Shown: positions 24,858 to 33,883 of the stretch, one piece after another | Position numbering within the stretch: position 1 is the first letter of the stretch | Layout of the letters: every line of letters begins with the position of its first letter | Assembly (NCBI GenBank): GCA_017548425.1 | Contig: JAFZAB010000206.1 | Location: forward strand, 1-42,461 | DNA: 42,461 nucleotides | Direction: 5' to 3' | DNA from: Victivallales bacterium | GTDB taxonomy: Bacteria > Verrucomicrobiota > Lentisphaeria > Oligosphaerales > Oligosphaeraceae | Notes under the pieces: model-generated | Databases searched by the model: none | Seen by the model: only the letters and a program-made list of their open reading frames with translations | Told to the model about the DNA's origin: nothing | Made by a program: the position numbers and the translations under genes

Positions 24858-27320
24858 ATGCAATCCACGTCTCGCATCATGATGATTCTCTCCAGCCTTT
24901 GCCTCCCCTGCCTTGCATCGTCAAACCTTCCATTGGCAAATCTCGATTTCGAGCAAGGCATGGCCGGTTGGACTGGCGACAACGGCAAAAGCGTCGTCTG
25001 CCCGCAAGCCGCCCATTCTGGAAAACTCGGCCTGCGTGTGACGGATAATGATCCACAAACAGGCAGCAGTTTCCGTAGCCAAACCGTCCCCGCCTGCGGA
25101 GAGGAGACGTATCGTCTGCGTTTTTGGGCGCATATTCCAAAGGAGACATCCGGCCTGATCGGCGTCTATTTCATTTTCAAGGATGAAAAAGGCAACACGC
25201 TTGCGCGGCCGGACGGCAGCGAATACAAATTCACGCTCTCCTGCGTTCCGGATTGGCAACAATTGGATTACGTGGAAATCGCACCCCCAAACACAGTGTC
25301 CGTATCACTTTGGATTCATTCCTTCAACGCCACAACAGGCCTGACGGCGGATTTCGACGACTTCGAACTTGCCCATCTGTCACCGCAAGAGGCGCAGAAT
25401 GCATGTAGCACATGGCTTCCCGTCAAAGCGCCCTTTCCCAAATCGTCTCCGCAACGTATCGCAGAGTTGGAAGCCATGCTGCCAGACAAATTATGGAAGC
25501 CTGGCCCAACCATCCACGATCGCGCGACATGGGGCCGTCTCGCGGCCGATCCTGCCGCCCATGTCATCATTTCCCGTGCCGAAAAGATTTTGGCGACGCC
25601 GCAACAACCGTTGACGGACGAACTCTATTTGGAATTCCATCGCACCGGCATACGAACCACTTATGAAAACATCTACCATCGTTGGGAACCGGAAATCCAG
25701 ACATTGGCCGTCGCGGAATGTCTGGAAGACAAAGGGCGCTTTCTGCCGGAAATCATCCGCCGTCTCGAAACGCTCTGCGGCATGCGCAGTTGGCTCATGC
25801 CCGCCCATGACAAGGAATTGCTCAACTTCCACAACATCCAGTGCTATGCGGATTTAGGATGTTCCGCTCGCGGCTGGACCGTCATGTCCATCGACGCATG
25901 GCTAGACGACAAACTTCCGCAGCCCCTGCGCGAACGTCTCCGCAAGGAGATTCAACGCCGCATTCTCCAGCCTTGCCTTGACGTCTTCCGCAGTGGCGAA
26001 GCCATCGCCGAACTCTGGTGGATGAAAGGCACCAACAACTGGAATGCCGTTTGCACAAACAACGTCACGGGAATGGCTTTGGCATTAATACCGGACAAAC
26101 ATGTCCGCGCCGAATTTCTCGCAGGCATGGAAATCTCCAACCAATTCTTCCTCACAGGCTTCAGTCCGGACGGATACTGTACGGAAGGCGTCAGCTACTG
26201 GGGCTTTGGCTTCGGCCATTTTCTCGCGCTCGCCGAAACGGTTCTGCAGGCCACCGATGGCAAGCTCGATATTCTCAAAGAACAATATCCGCTGCTCGAA
26301 AAAGTCGCCCGCTATGGGACGGACATCCAATTGACACGCCATCTTTCACCGCCCTTCGCGGACTGCCGCCTGACGGTCTTCCCCTTCAAAGAAGTCCTGC
26401 TTCTGATCCAACGTCGTTTCCCGCAAGCCCTTACGCAACGCGTCAATCCAGACACGCCGTTGGGCTATACGATGCCGACATTTGAATATGACGCCGTTGC
26501 GCACAAACCGATCTTCTGCGGCTCGTCAGGTCTTGTTCTCGAACACATCCCCTGTTTCGGCCTCCTCGGCTTCGGTGACGAAAATCGCTACGCCGCCGCA
26601 TTGCCCGAATCCGCACCTCTGCCAGAACACAGTTTCTTTCCGACAGGCGGCGTTGTCATCTGCCGCCCGGGCGATCATTCCGCCAACCGCCTGTCCATCG
26701 CGTTGAAAGGCGGCCACAACGCAGAACACCACAACCATAACGACATCGGTTCCTTCGTGCTCGCCGTCGGAGACGAACCGCTCATCCAAGATCCTGGACG
26801 GGAGGAATATAGCGGACAGACCTTTGGCGTTGCGCGTTACACATTCCCGCTCATGAACTCATGGGGCCATTCCGTCCCGTTTGTCGCGGGAAAGTTGCAA
26901 AAGACTGGACGGCAAGCGGAAGGAATTTTCACGACAACGTCATTCTCGCCAGAAAAAGACGTTGTCGTGCTCGACATGAAAGCGGCCTATGACATCCCGC
27001 AGCTCCAAAAACTCACGCGAACGATGACATATGACCGCAAGAATGCCGTCATCACGATTCAAGACGATGTCGAATTCACGTCACCGCAAGCCGTTGGAAC
27101 CGCACTCATCAGTTTTGCGGATATCCACGAAACCGCTTCCGGCCTGTTCGTCTTCAAAAACAACAACGAAACATTGCACGCCTCCATCTCCTCCACGGAT
27201 GGCCCGTTGCTCTTCAACGTGACCACGCTGAAGACGCAAATCTCCCCCAAACCACGCCGCCTTGGCATCGACTTCCAGTCACCTGTCACCCACGCGACCA
27301 TCACAATGGTCTTCAAGTAA
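24858..27320 (+). CDS. Secreted heparinase II/III-like polysaccharide lyase with carbohydrate-binding domain
   Basis: 820 residues. A signal peptide (about 1-22) is followed by a CBM4/9-like jelly roll at about 25-175 (NLPLANLDFEQGMAGWTGDN ... TADFDDFELAHL). Next comes an alpha-helical toroid at about 190-520, including WWMKGTNNWNAVCTNN and GYCTEGVSYWGFGFGHF with its Tyr. The C-terminal beta-sandwich domain of the heparinase II/III family contains LKGGHNAEHHNHNDIGSFVL, with the conserved His/Asn residues that bind metal and substrate. The family cleaves uronic-acid polysaccharides (heparan, alginate and others) by elimination. It sits in a likely operon with the upstream MFS gene and ends at a GACGGCGT palindrome. 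Confidence 0.85.
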   Translation: MQSTSRIMMILSSLCLPCLASSNLPLANLDFEQGMAGWTGDNGKSVVCPQAAHSGKLGLRVTDNDPQTGSSFRSQTVPACGEETYRLRFWAHIPKETSGLIGVYFIFKDEKGNTLARPDGSEYKFTLSCVPDWQQLDYVEIAPPNTVSVSLWIHSFNATTGLTADFDDFELAHLSPQEAQNACSTWLPVKAPFPKSSPQRIAELEAMLPDKLWKPGPTIHDRATWGRLAADPAAHVIISRAEKILATPQQPLTDELYLEFHRTGIRTTYENIYHRWEPEIQTLAVAECLEDKGRFLPEIIRRLETLCGMRSWLMPAHDKELLNFHNIQCYADLGCSARGWTVMSIDAWLDDKLPQPLRERLRKEIQRRILQPCLDVFRSGEAIAELWWMKGTNNWNAVCTNNVTGMALALIPDKHVRAEFLAGMEISNQFFLTGFSPDGYCTEGVSYWGFGFGHFLALAETVLQATDGKLDILKEQYPLLEKVARYGTDIQLTRHLSPPFADCRLTVFPFKEVLLLIQRRFPQALTQRVNPDTPLGYTMPTFEYDAVAHKPIFCGSSGLVLEHIPCFGLLGFGDENRYAAALPESAPLPEHSFFPTGGVVICRPGDHSANRLSIALKGGHNAEHHNHNDIGSFVLAVGDEPLIQDPGREEYSGQTFGVARYTFPLMNSWGHSVPFVAGKLQKTGRQAEGIFTTTSFSPEKDVVVLDMKAAYDIPQLQKLTRTMTYDRKNAVITIQDDVEFTSPQAVGTALISFADIHETASGLFVFKNNNETLHASISSTDGPLLFNVTTLKTQISPKPRRLGIDFQSPVTHATITMVFK

Positions 27321-27340
27321 CGACGGCGTCCACGTCGTTG
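27321..27340. repeat. GACGGCGT palindrome abutting a stop codon
   Basis: CGACGGCGT (27321-27329), CC, ACGTCGTTG (27332-27340): an imperfect copy of the palindrome that is perfect at 35574-35593. It starts on the base after the TAA of the heparinase-like gene. Confidence 0.65.
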
Positions 27341-27415
27341 ATTAACAAATGTGTTCCGTAAAAACATATTTCTAAATGATATACGTCCTTGTCTAAATTG
27401 TCAGGAATTGTCAAT

Positions 27416-29125
27416 ATGAGTTCATTCTTTACCGTTTTTGGCGGACTGGCCATCTTCATCTATTCCATGCAACTGATGGGTGAAGGCCTCCGCGGCGTTG
27501 CAGGGCAACGCCTCCGCTCCATCCTTCATCTGTTCGCGAAAAACCGCTTCGTCGCCATTCTCACGGGAACCGTCGTCACATCACTCATCCAGTCGTCTGG
27601 AGCCACAACCGTCATGGTCGTTGGTTTCGTCAACGCAGGATTGCTCACGTTGAAACAGTCCATCGGCATTATTCTCGGCTCGCACATCGGTACGACCGTC
27701 ACCGGCCAGATCGTCGCCTTTAAAATCAGCGGCATCAGCATGCCCGCCATCATTATCGGTGTCATCATGTCCTTCTTCAAGCAACGCATCGTCAAAAAGT
27801 GGGGCATGACCATCATGGGCTTCGGCTTCCTGTTTTTCAGCATGGAAATCATGAGCGACGAACTCCATCAGCTTGCCTCCAACCCAAGCGTTCACAAGAT
27901 TTTCCAAACATTCCAATGCGAGCCAGTCAATGGCGTCATGCCCATCGGCGCCACGTTCGGAGCCCTGCTCATCGGCATCATCGCGACTATCATCGTCCAA
28001 AGCAGCTCCGCCAGTACCGGTATCGCCATCGTCCTCGCAAGCAACGGTTTAATGGACTACTACACCGCCTCCATCATCGCTCTCGGCGCCAACATCGGCA
28101 CGACCAGCACGGCCATTATCGCCGCCATTCCGTCCAACCGCGTCGCGAAACAAGCCGCTCTCGTCCACTTCCTGACGGCGACCGTCGGCGTCCTGCTCGT
28201 CATCATGACCTTCTGGTGGAACGTCGGCGGCGAACCAGTCTTCTTCCATTTCGTCCGTCAATGTTCAAAAGGCGCTTCCACAGGCCGTCTCATCGCCAAT
28301 TCCAATACGATTTTCAACGTCGTCACAAGCATTCTTTTCATCCCGCTCATCTCCGTTCTCGTGAAAATCTGCGAGAAACTCATTCCCGTAGAATCCGAAA
28401 AAGTCCATTTCCAATATCTGGAACCGCATCTTCTGGCCTCTCCGTCCATCGCCCTCGCCCAGACCACCGCCGCTCTCCAAATGATGCTCGCAAAGGCTTG
28501 GACCATGGTCGATTGCGCCCTCAGCCTCTACTGTGAAAACGACGAGAAGAACCAACGCATCTACAACCAGTTGGAAAAACGCGAAGAAGACGTGGACGCA
28601 CGCCAGCAGGAAATCGCCGACTACCTGTCCCGCCTCATGCAACGCCAGCTGACGGATGAGCAGACGCTTCTGATTCCAATGCTTCTCCATTGCAACAACG
28701 ACGCGGAACGCATCGGCGACCTTACGTTCGCCATCTGCAACATCATGGACCGCTTGCAGGGCTCAGGCCATCGCTTCAGCCCTGAAGCGGAGGCTGAATA
28801 CGTCTCCCTTCATAAGGAACTAAAGGAAATGACAGAGACGGTCATCGGCCTGCTCTACCAAAACACGCCGGACGCCATCAAACTGGCCCAACGCCAGAAA
28901 CAGCATCTTTCCGACCGTCTCGCACAATATGAAAATGATCATATCCAGCGTATTTCCAAAGGTCTGTGCATTCCCGACATCGGCCTGATGTATCTGGAGC
29001 TTCTGGAGGAAATCCGCAAGATTTCGCGCCATCTCACCAACATCACAGACCGCGCCGGCAATTTCTACAATGCCATCGGCAAGACCTATGTCGAAAGCGG
29101 CATCACGCTGGATATCAATGGATAA
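27416..29125 (+). CDS. Na+/phosphate cotransporter with PhoU-like C-terminal domain
   Basis: 569 residues from the ATG at 27416, which has AGGA nine bases upstream; a TTG at 27389 is less likely. Two Na/Pi-cotransporter repeats carry the motif pair QSSGATTVMVVGFVNAG and QSSSASTGIAIVLASNG, followed by LGANIGTTSTAII. The C-terminal part from about 370 is helical and PhoU-like (HCNNDAERIGDLTFAICNIM, and late RHLTNITDRAGNF). It should import inorganic phosphate with sodium across the inner membrane. It stands 95 bases after the lyase gene and is convergent with GH39. Confidence 0.92.
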   Translation: MSSFFTVFGGLAIFIYSMQLMGEGLRGVAGQRLRSILHLFAKNRFVAILTGTVVTSLIQSSGATTVMVVGFVNAGLLTLKQSIGIILGSHIGTTVTGQIVAFKISGISMPAIIIGVIMSFFKQRIVKKWGMTIMGFGFLFFSMEIMSDELHQLASNPSVHKIFQTFQCEPVNGVMPIGATFGALLIGIIATIIVQSSSASTGIAIVLASNGLMDYYTASIIALGANIGTTSTAIIAAIPSNRVAKQAALVHFLTATVGVLLVIMTFWWNVGGEPVFFHFVRQCSKGASTGRLIANSNTIFNVVTSILFIPLISVLVKICEKLIPVESEKVHFQYLEPHLLASPSIALAQTTAALQMMLAKAWTMVDCALSLYCENDEKNQRIYNQLEKREEDVDARQQEIADYLSRLMQRQLTDEQTLLIPMLLHCNNDAERIGDLTFAICNIMDRLQGSGHRFSPEAEAEYVSLHKELKEMTETVIGLLYQNTPDAIKLAQRQKQHLSDRLAQYENDHIQRISKGLCIPDIGLMYLELLEEIRKISRHLTNITDRAGNFYNAIGKTYVESGITLDING

Positions 29126-29166
29126 CATGGGAGGGATCCGCTCCTGCGGGGCCTTCCTTGCATTTT

Positions 29167-30519
29167 TTACAATTCAATAAACGCGAACGAGTTGGGCTTC
29201 ATGGGCAACGTTATCGCGCCATTTTCATCAGCCGTCGGATAGATTTCCGTGTAGAAACGCACTTTATCCGTCAAATGGCATGTCGCCCCAGCCAATGAAC
29301 GGCCTTCGACACGAACGGTCACCAGTTCGATTGGCGTCACATTGTCGTCGTCCAAATAACGCGTAACCAAAATGCCCGCATGACCATCCGGACCGACGGC
29401 CGCCATCACATAGATGTCATTCTGCCCGTCGATTTTCACGGCGGCCTCCGTGCCCATGCGCCGCATCGTCGCCCACGCCTTGAACGGATAATAGCCTCTC
29501 GACGGTTCCAACGTCATGGGATCGAACAGGTTGTTCATACCGCCGCTGACACGCGCGTCATAGAACATGAGCATATCGACGGGCGCCCTCTGGCAACGAG
29601 TCAAAACCGCCGACACAAACGCCGCGCCTTTGTGGTTCATCTCGCCCATTTCCACTTGCAGCGAATAGATCCAGCTGTCGCTCCAGTCGCGGACATAGTT
29701 CCATTCATTGAGGATGGATTCCGTCTTGCTGTATCCATGCTTGTCCAGCAAGGCGCGCATGCGCACAGCCTTTTCCGCTATCGGTTCGGGCATAACGGCA
29801 TAGATATGCCATGAGAAGAAATCCAATTCCACACCACGGCGGCTCATCTCCGCCAAAAAGGCATCCGCCCACTGCTCGTCATACGCCAACGCAGGGCCGC
29901 CGATCTTCAACTGCGGAAACGCCTTTTTCAGACGTAGCGCCGTCTTGGAGAACAAATCATTGAACTGCTCGGGCGTTCCCGTCCATGTAGGGCTTGGACG
30001 ACCGTCCGCCGCAGGCTTCAGATCAGGCTCGTTCCAGATTTCCCAATATGTGATGTTCCATTTGAAACCGTCCGCCCAGCCTTCGTTGTAATGGCGGACG
30101 ATGTGCTCGCATATGGACGCCCATTTGTCGAAATCCGGCGGCGGATTCACGCCATATTTTTTGACCCAATGTTCAATGGACTGCCCCAAGCGGTAAAACG
30201 GCTCCGTGCCGGCGGCACGCATCGTCTTCAGATAGTCATCCGTCTCCACAAAGTCGTACGACGCAGGATCATCCGCATCTTTTGAGAAATCCGGGAAGAT
30301 GCCTGTGATATCGACGGTATGCCATCCGCCATATGCATGGCAATGGGCGGAATCATGTGTACGGGCGAATGGAATTTCCAACGCCTGATAGTCGCCGAAA
30401 TTCGTCATCGTCTGGTCGGAACGCCAGGCCGACGGTCCGTTGTTCACGGCGTTCATGATTTTCACATTGCCCAACTTTTGATTCAAATCAACAACAACAT
30501 CAGTCTTTGCCAAGCTCAT
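29167..30519 (-). CDS. Glycoside hydrolase family 39-like beta-xylosidase
   Basis: 450 residues with no signal peptide, hence cytoplasmic. The clan-A barrel shows YWEIWNEPDLKP with acid/base E164, LDFFSWHIYAV on a later strand, and ESILNEWNYVRDW with E272 as the probable nucleophile. Spacing and order match GH39 (beta-xylosidase/alpha-L-iduronidase type). A C-terminal beta-sandwich from about 350 (IDGQNDIYVMAAVGPDGHAG) is also usual. It probably hydrolyses oligosaccharides already imported. Convergent with the Na/Pi transporter; its upstream region holds a nonamer repeat and the 33-bp array. Confidence 0.87.
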   Translation of the reverse strand: MSLAKTDVVVDLNQKLGNVKIMNAVNNGPSAWRSDQTMTNFGDYQALEIPFARTHDSAHCHAYGGWHTVDITGIFPDFSKDADDPASYDFVETDDYLKTMRAAGTEPFYRLGQSIEHWVKKYGVNPPPDFDKWASICEHIVRHYNEGWADGFKWNITYWEIWNEPDLKPAADGRPSPTWTGTPEQFNDLFSKTALRLKKAFPQLKIGGPALAYDEQWADAFLAEMSRRGVELDFFSWHIYAVMPEPIAEKAVRMRALLDKHGYSKTESILNEWNYVRDWSDSWIYSLQVEMGEMNHKGAAFVSAVLTRCQRAPVDMLMFYDARVSGGMNNLFDPMTLEPSRGYYPFKAWATMRRMGTEAAVKIDGQNDIYVMAAVGPDGHAGILVTRYLDDDNVTPIELVTVRVEGRSLAGATCHLTDKVRFYTEIYPTADENGAITLPMKPNSFAFIEL

Positions 30520-30596
30520 GTCTGCACTCCATGGTCAATAATTATAAGAAAAGGAAAAGCTTCATTGAACTTATCCGCTGTTTTCATAATGTCAAG

Positions 30597-30632
30597 TTCC
30601 AGAGCATCCAGATTTTCCAGTGCTTCCAGAGA
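30597..30632. repeat. Nonamer tandem repeat, 4 units (TTCCAGNNN)
   Basis: Units TTCCAGAGC, ATCCAGATT, TTCCAGTGC, TTCCAGAGA at an exact 9-base period, located upstream of GH39 (minus) and just before the 33-bp repeats. TCCAG is invariant. Confidence 0.75.
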
Positions 30633-30645
30633 TTATCATAACAAA

Positions 30646-30810
30646 CCATTATTCCTTTGGGAAATGTGAGTCAACAGGCCATTATTCCTTTGAAAAATGT
30701 GATCCAAATTGGCATTATTCGTCAGGAAAATGTGATCAAATGGTCCATAATTCGTCAGGAAAATGTGAGTCAACGCCCCATTATTCCTTTGAAAAATGTG
30801 ATTTCAGGTA
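30646..30810 (+). repeat. Five tandem 33-bp repeats upstream of the DUF4143 ATPase
   Basis: Units start at 30646, 30679, 30712, 30745 and 30778 with no indels. Each has a core CCATTATTC, then a six-base switch segment, then AAATGTGA, followed by about nine variable bases. Units 1, 2 and 5 carry CTTTGR; units 3 and 4 carry GTCAGG. The array ends 24 bases before the ATPase start, and a TTGAAA inside unit 5 with TATTTT 16 bases on could be part of a promoter. With TAGGAG (30821-30826) it makes up the whole leader. The rest of the 315-base gap (30520-30834) holds the nonamer repeat and otherwise plain A+T-rich DNA. Confidence 0.92.
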
Positions 30811-30834
30811 TATTTTATTGTAGGAGTAAAACCT

Positions 30835-32163
30835 ATGAAACGAGACTGCCTGCAAAAAATCTTCGACTGGAACCGCAAGACCGTGCGCAAACCGCTGGTG
30901 CTCATGGGAGCACGCCAAGTCGGCAAGACATGGTTGATGGAGGAATTCGCCCGCCAAGCCTATCCAAGAAATACTGTTTTTCTTAATTTCATGGCGATGG
31001 CGGATTTATCTGCCGCCATCGCCCATGCCAGCCTTACGCCGTCGAACCTGCTTGCCCTTTTCCAAGCGGCCACAGGGAAGCAAATCATCCCAGAAAAAAC
31101 ATTGCTTGTATTGGATGAAATACAGGAATGCCCACAAGCCTTGACGGCATTGAAATTCTTCCATGAGCAATTGCCACAGCAAGCCATCATAGCTGCGGGA
31201 TCGTTGCTGGGCCTCTCCATGGGACGTTCGGGAAAACAGAACTCATCTTTCCCTGTGGGGCAAATCGAACGGTTGGATGTTCATCCAATGACTTACCTCG
31301 AATTTCTCTCCGCAATTGGAAAAAACGGTCTGGTCGAAGCCGTTCAACAAGGCGACTGGACCACCGTAGGCCTGCTGGCAACCGAATATGAAACAACCCT
31401 CAAAAACTACCTGCTAATCGGGGGAATGCCCGAAGCGGTTGCTACATTTGCCGACACCAACGCCCTTTCGAAAGTCCGCGTGAAACAACTTGACATTCTG
31501 GCCGACTATGACGATGATTTCAAAAAACATGCACCAGCCGACCTTCTTGGCAAGATACGGCTTCTTTGGGACAATCTACCCGCACAGCTTGCCAAAGAAA
31601 ACAAGAAGTTCATCTACACGGCGTTACGTCCAGGAGCACGTGCCCGTGAATATGAAACCGCCCTGCAATGGCTGGATGACGCAGGCATGATAAAGCAAGT
31701 CTATCGCGTTTCCCCGCCGCGACTTCCGCTCAAATCCTATCGGGATATCGGAGCATTCAAGCTCTATGCGCATGATGTCGGACTGTTGGCCGCCATGAGC
31801 GCCCTTCCCATACGCAGCGTTCTGGAAGGCAACGCCCTTTTCACGAACTTCAAAGGCGCCTTGACCGAACAGTTCGTCCTCTGCGAATTACATGCGGCGG
31901 GCTTCGAACCAGCCTACTGGACGGCCGACAGCGGAACAGCCGAACTGGATTTTGTCGTTCAAAGTGAAACGGACGTTGTTCCGATTGAAGTCAAAGCGGC
32001 AACAAACACAAAGGCGAAAAGCCTGACAATGTATCGAGAGGCTTTCCATCCAATGCTTTCCGTCAAGTCGTCGCTCAAGCCCTATCATGTAGACAATGGC
32101 CTGATCAGCCTCCCGCTCTATGCGCTCGGAGCGCGCCTTCAGGCAGAAATCGCAGCCGTATGA
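30835..32163 (+). CDS. AAA ATPase with C-terminal DUF4143 domain
   Basis: 442 residues. Walker A GARQVGKT at 25-32, Walker B TLLVLDE at 89-95, sensor-like AAGSLLG at 120-126, and HPMTYLEFLSAIG after it match the COG1373 type (AAA_14 plus DUF4143). The C-terminal domain holds D372 (ELDFVV) and E385-x-K387 (PIEVKAA), resembling a PD-(D/E)xK nuclease core. The cellular role of the family is unknown. AGGAG eight bases upstream fixes the start. The leader is the five-unit 33-bp array. It is convergent with the DUF3307 gene (29-base gap) in an A+T-richer island, and shares the ATPase plus D...ExK layout with the unrelated DUF234 gene at 2987. Confidence 0.9.
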   Translation: MKRDCLQKIFDWNRKTVRKPLVLMGARQVGKTWLMEEFARQAYPRNTVFLNFMAMADLSAAIAHASLTPSNLLALFQAATGKQIIPEKTLLVLDEIQECPQALTALKFFHEQLPQQAIIAAGSLLGLSMGRSGKQNSSFPVGQIERLDVHPMTYLEFLSAIGKNGLVEAVQQGDWTTVGLLATEYETTLKNYLLIGGMPEAVATFADTNALSKVRVKQLDILADYDDDFKKHAPADLLGKIRLLWDNLPAQLAKENKKFIYTALRPGARAREYETALQWLDDAGMIKQVYRVSPPRLPLKSYRDIGAFKLYAHDVGLLAAMSALPIRSVLEGNALFTNFKGALTEQFVLCELHAAGFEPAYWTADSGTAELDFVVQSETDVVPIEVKAATNTKAKSLTMYREAFHPMLSVKSSLKPYHVDNGLISLPLYALGARLQAEIAAV

Positions 32164-32192
32164 CATACACAAATATCAATACGATACTTGTA

Positions 32193-32954
32193 TTACTGCA
32201 TTTGTAAGAACCATCTTCCCACGAATCCAACAACAATCGCATAGCCAAAACTGGCCAAAGTCCCTATCAGATAGCGTTCTGCGAACTCTTTGTCCTCAAA
32301 CATCTTGAAGCGTGCAAGACTCTTGGCGGTCAGCACAAAACCGATGCCAGCAAACTGATTGAATAAAATCAGCAGAACTACAAGCAGTCGTTCCAGTTTA
32401 CCAATCAGTTCACCGCTCCTTGCTGACATAACAATTGTATATTGATCCTGCGCAGATACTTCCGAAGACATCAGCACAAGGCTGAAAAGCCGTCTGACAA
32501 AGCAAGAAGCAACATCCCATATCAGCATAAACATCAAAATCAGCAAAGCCACTGCTCGCCCATCTACCAACCATTGCCAGTAATGAAAGGAATCCCAAAT
32601 GTTCAAAAACGCATAGCAAACAAAGAATAACATTCCAACCATCAAGACCTGTTGCAATCCAACTAGCCTATATGACATTTTTGGCTTCAAGTTCTTTCTT
32701 TCAAAGTAATAACGAATACAAACAAGAATGGTACGAACCGTTAGCAACAAGCCCCATGCCAGCAGAACCTTCCACCAACAATCGATGACAAATAGCATAC
32801 AGGGAAGCATGACAATACCATAGATCGCCATCTGGATCCATAACATTTTTTTACTACTGTATAATTTTTCATCTCTGGCGGGAAAAATCGTGAATTCAAG
32901 GGAAAAATGAATCACCAGCCAGTAAATCAAAATCGTTTGCCAGTATTCCATCAT
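32193..32954 (-). CDS. DUF3307-type polytopic membrane protein
   Basis: 253 residues, about seven hydrophobic segments (around 4-24, 38-58, 62-80, 100-118, 134-152, 186-206, 226-246). The C-terminal signature GELIGKLERLLVVLLILFNQ followed by GIGFVLTAKSLARFKMFEDK and AERYLIGTLASFGYAI is that of the DUF3307 family; the N-terminal HFSLEFTIF fits its first helix. The function is unknown. Its ATG overlaps the satD-like stop by ATGA, with AAGGAG just upstream, so the two proteins are made together. A membrane partner or effector of the SatD-like protein is inferred. Confidence 0.82.
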   Translation of the reverse strand: MMEYWQTILIYWLVIHFSLEFTIFPARDEKLYSSKKMLWIQMAIYGIVMLPCMLFVIDCWWKVLLAWGLLLTVRTILVCIRYYFERKNLKPKMSYRLVGLQQVLMVGMLFFVCYAFLNIWDSFHYWQWLVDGRAVALLILMFMLIWDVASCFVRRLFSLVLMSSEVSAQDQYTIVMSARSGELIGKLERLLVVLLILFNQFAGIGFVLTAKSLARFKMFEDKEFAERYLIGTLASFGYAIVVGFVGRWFLQMQ

Positions 32955-33796
32955 TGTTCTCCTTCGCTCAGCTTCTTTTGCAGATACTCCACCATCGCAA
33001 ATGCCGTGTTCCGTTCCACAAAGACATTGCTGTTCCGAAGGGCTTTATCAATGCTTTGTTGTTGCAAGCCTGTCAATTCCGTCAACTTCGAAACCGCCCC
33101 ATGCAGATGTCCTGGCATCAGCACGTCTCGCCCCCTCTGTTTTTGAGTTGGACGGATGAACATGCCATTCTCCTTGATCGTCCTGAAAATGCTTCGTTGA
33201 GCCTCTTTTTTAAATATGGATAGAGTGGATTTATAATCCAGCAAATCCACCATATTCCGCACATGGCTTTCATTCAGCATCAAGGGATCGCCTACTGGCC
33301 AAAGGATTTCCAAAAGAAGCCACAATTCATTCTGGTATCGTGTCAAGCGTTCATTCAGGCTGAAAAGCGAATTGAGCAAGGCGCTGCTCATGCCGTCCAG
33401 ACCTGCATCCGTGCAAACCACCACGGTATAATCCTTCGCCTTCTTGCAGACTTCAAGGGCTTCTCGAGCATGATGATAGACTGGACCATCCTGAAAACCA
33501 GTTCCACGGCCATCCACTTGAACCGTCCAATCACCATGGCCGAGTCCAGCATATATCTCCTTGTTCCACAGCAATATGCGTAATAGACGCAGATAGAGAA
33601 ACGCGGCATCGGCCTGTATGAACAACCCCTGAAGTTCATCCCCCGCGCTGAATTCCACGTTTTTGACCAATGCGTCAGCAAATATCCCATTCAGTAATTC
33701 AACAGCCTTTAGGCAAAAATCCTGTAATTCCTGCCTCTCTTGCTGTTGATACTGTCTGGATTTTCTGATATCGACCATCAAGACGGTATATGCCAT
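32951..33796 (-). CDS. SatD-family protein with cyclase-like core and C-terminal helix-turn-helix
   Basis: 281 residues, no signal peptide. VLMVDIRKSRQ at 5-15, NVEFSAGDELQGLFI at 46-60 and IYAGLGHGDWTV at 81-92, then FQDGPVYHHAREALEVCK, match the SatD family (named in the streptococcal sat operon). The order Asp strand, GDE[FL]Q, G-x-G-x-G resembles the palm fold of class III nucleotide cyclases and GGDEF proteins; that likeness is my inference. The C-terminus (234-260, AVSKLTELTGLQQQSIDKAL) looks like a helix-turn-helix. AAGGAG nine bases upstream supports the start. Three 29-bp palindromic repeats and a candidate promoter precede it, so autoregulation is plausible. DUF3307 follows with a 4-base overlap. 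Confidence 0.8.
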   Translation of the reverse strand: MAYTVLMVDIRKSRQYQQQERQELQDFCLKAVELLNGIFADALVKNVEFSAGDELQGLFIQADAAFLYLRLLRILLWNKEIYAGLGHGDWTVQVDGRGTGFQDGPVYHHAREALEVCKKAKDYTVVVCTDAGLDGMSSALLNSLFSLNERLTRYQNELWLLLEILWPVGDPLMLNESHVRNMVDLLDYKSTLSIFKKEAQRSIFRTIKENGMFIRPTQKQRGRDVLMPGHLHGAVSKLTELTGLQQQSIDKALRNSNVFVERNTAFAMVEYLQKKLSEGEQ

Positions 33797-33855
33797 GGTG
33801 ATGCGCTCCTTTCATTTCAATCACTGTCACGAATTGATTTCTACGAAACACAATT

Positions 33856-33883
33856 AATTTACACGGCATTTTTCAAAATACAA
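33856..33883 (-). promoter_or_regulatory. Candidate promoter of the satD-DUF3307 operon
   Basis: On the minus strand TTGTAT (plus 33883-33878), a 16-base spacer and TAAATT (plus 33861-33856) lie about 60 bases upstream of the satD-like start. The -35 lies inside the first 29-bp repeat, so a protein bound there would compete with polymerase. Confidence 0.38.

Noticed and set aside
29128..29160. Hairpin or repeat in the GC-rich gap between the Na/Pi transporter and GH39
   Set aside because: The GGGAGG/CCTTCC arms pair imperfectly and are short; possible terminator but not convincing.
30646..30810. CRISPR array
   Set aside because: The variable parts are only about nine bases, the conserved core itself varies, and no cas genes are near; this is a plain tandem repeat.
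30620..30823. Small protein of 11-residue repeats (HYSFEKCD units)
   Set aside because: No Shine-Dalgarno, two different frames are open because the period is a multiple of three, and the base pattern is better explained by a DNA element. Kept only as an alternative in the finding.
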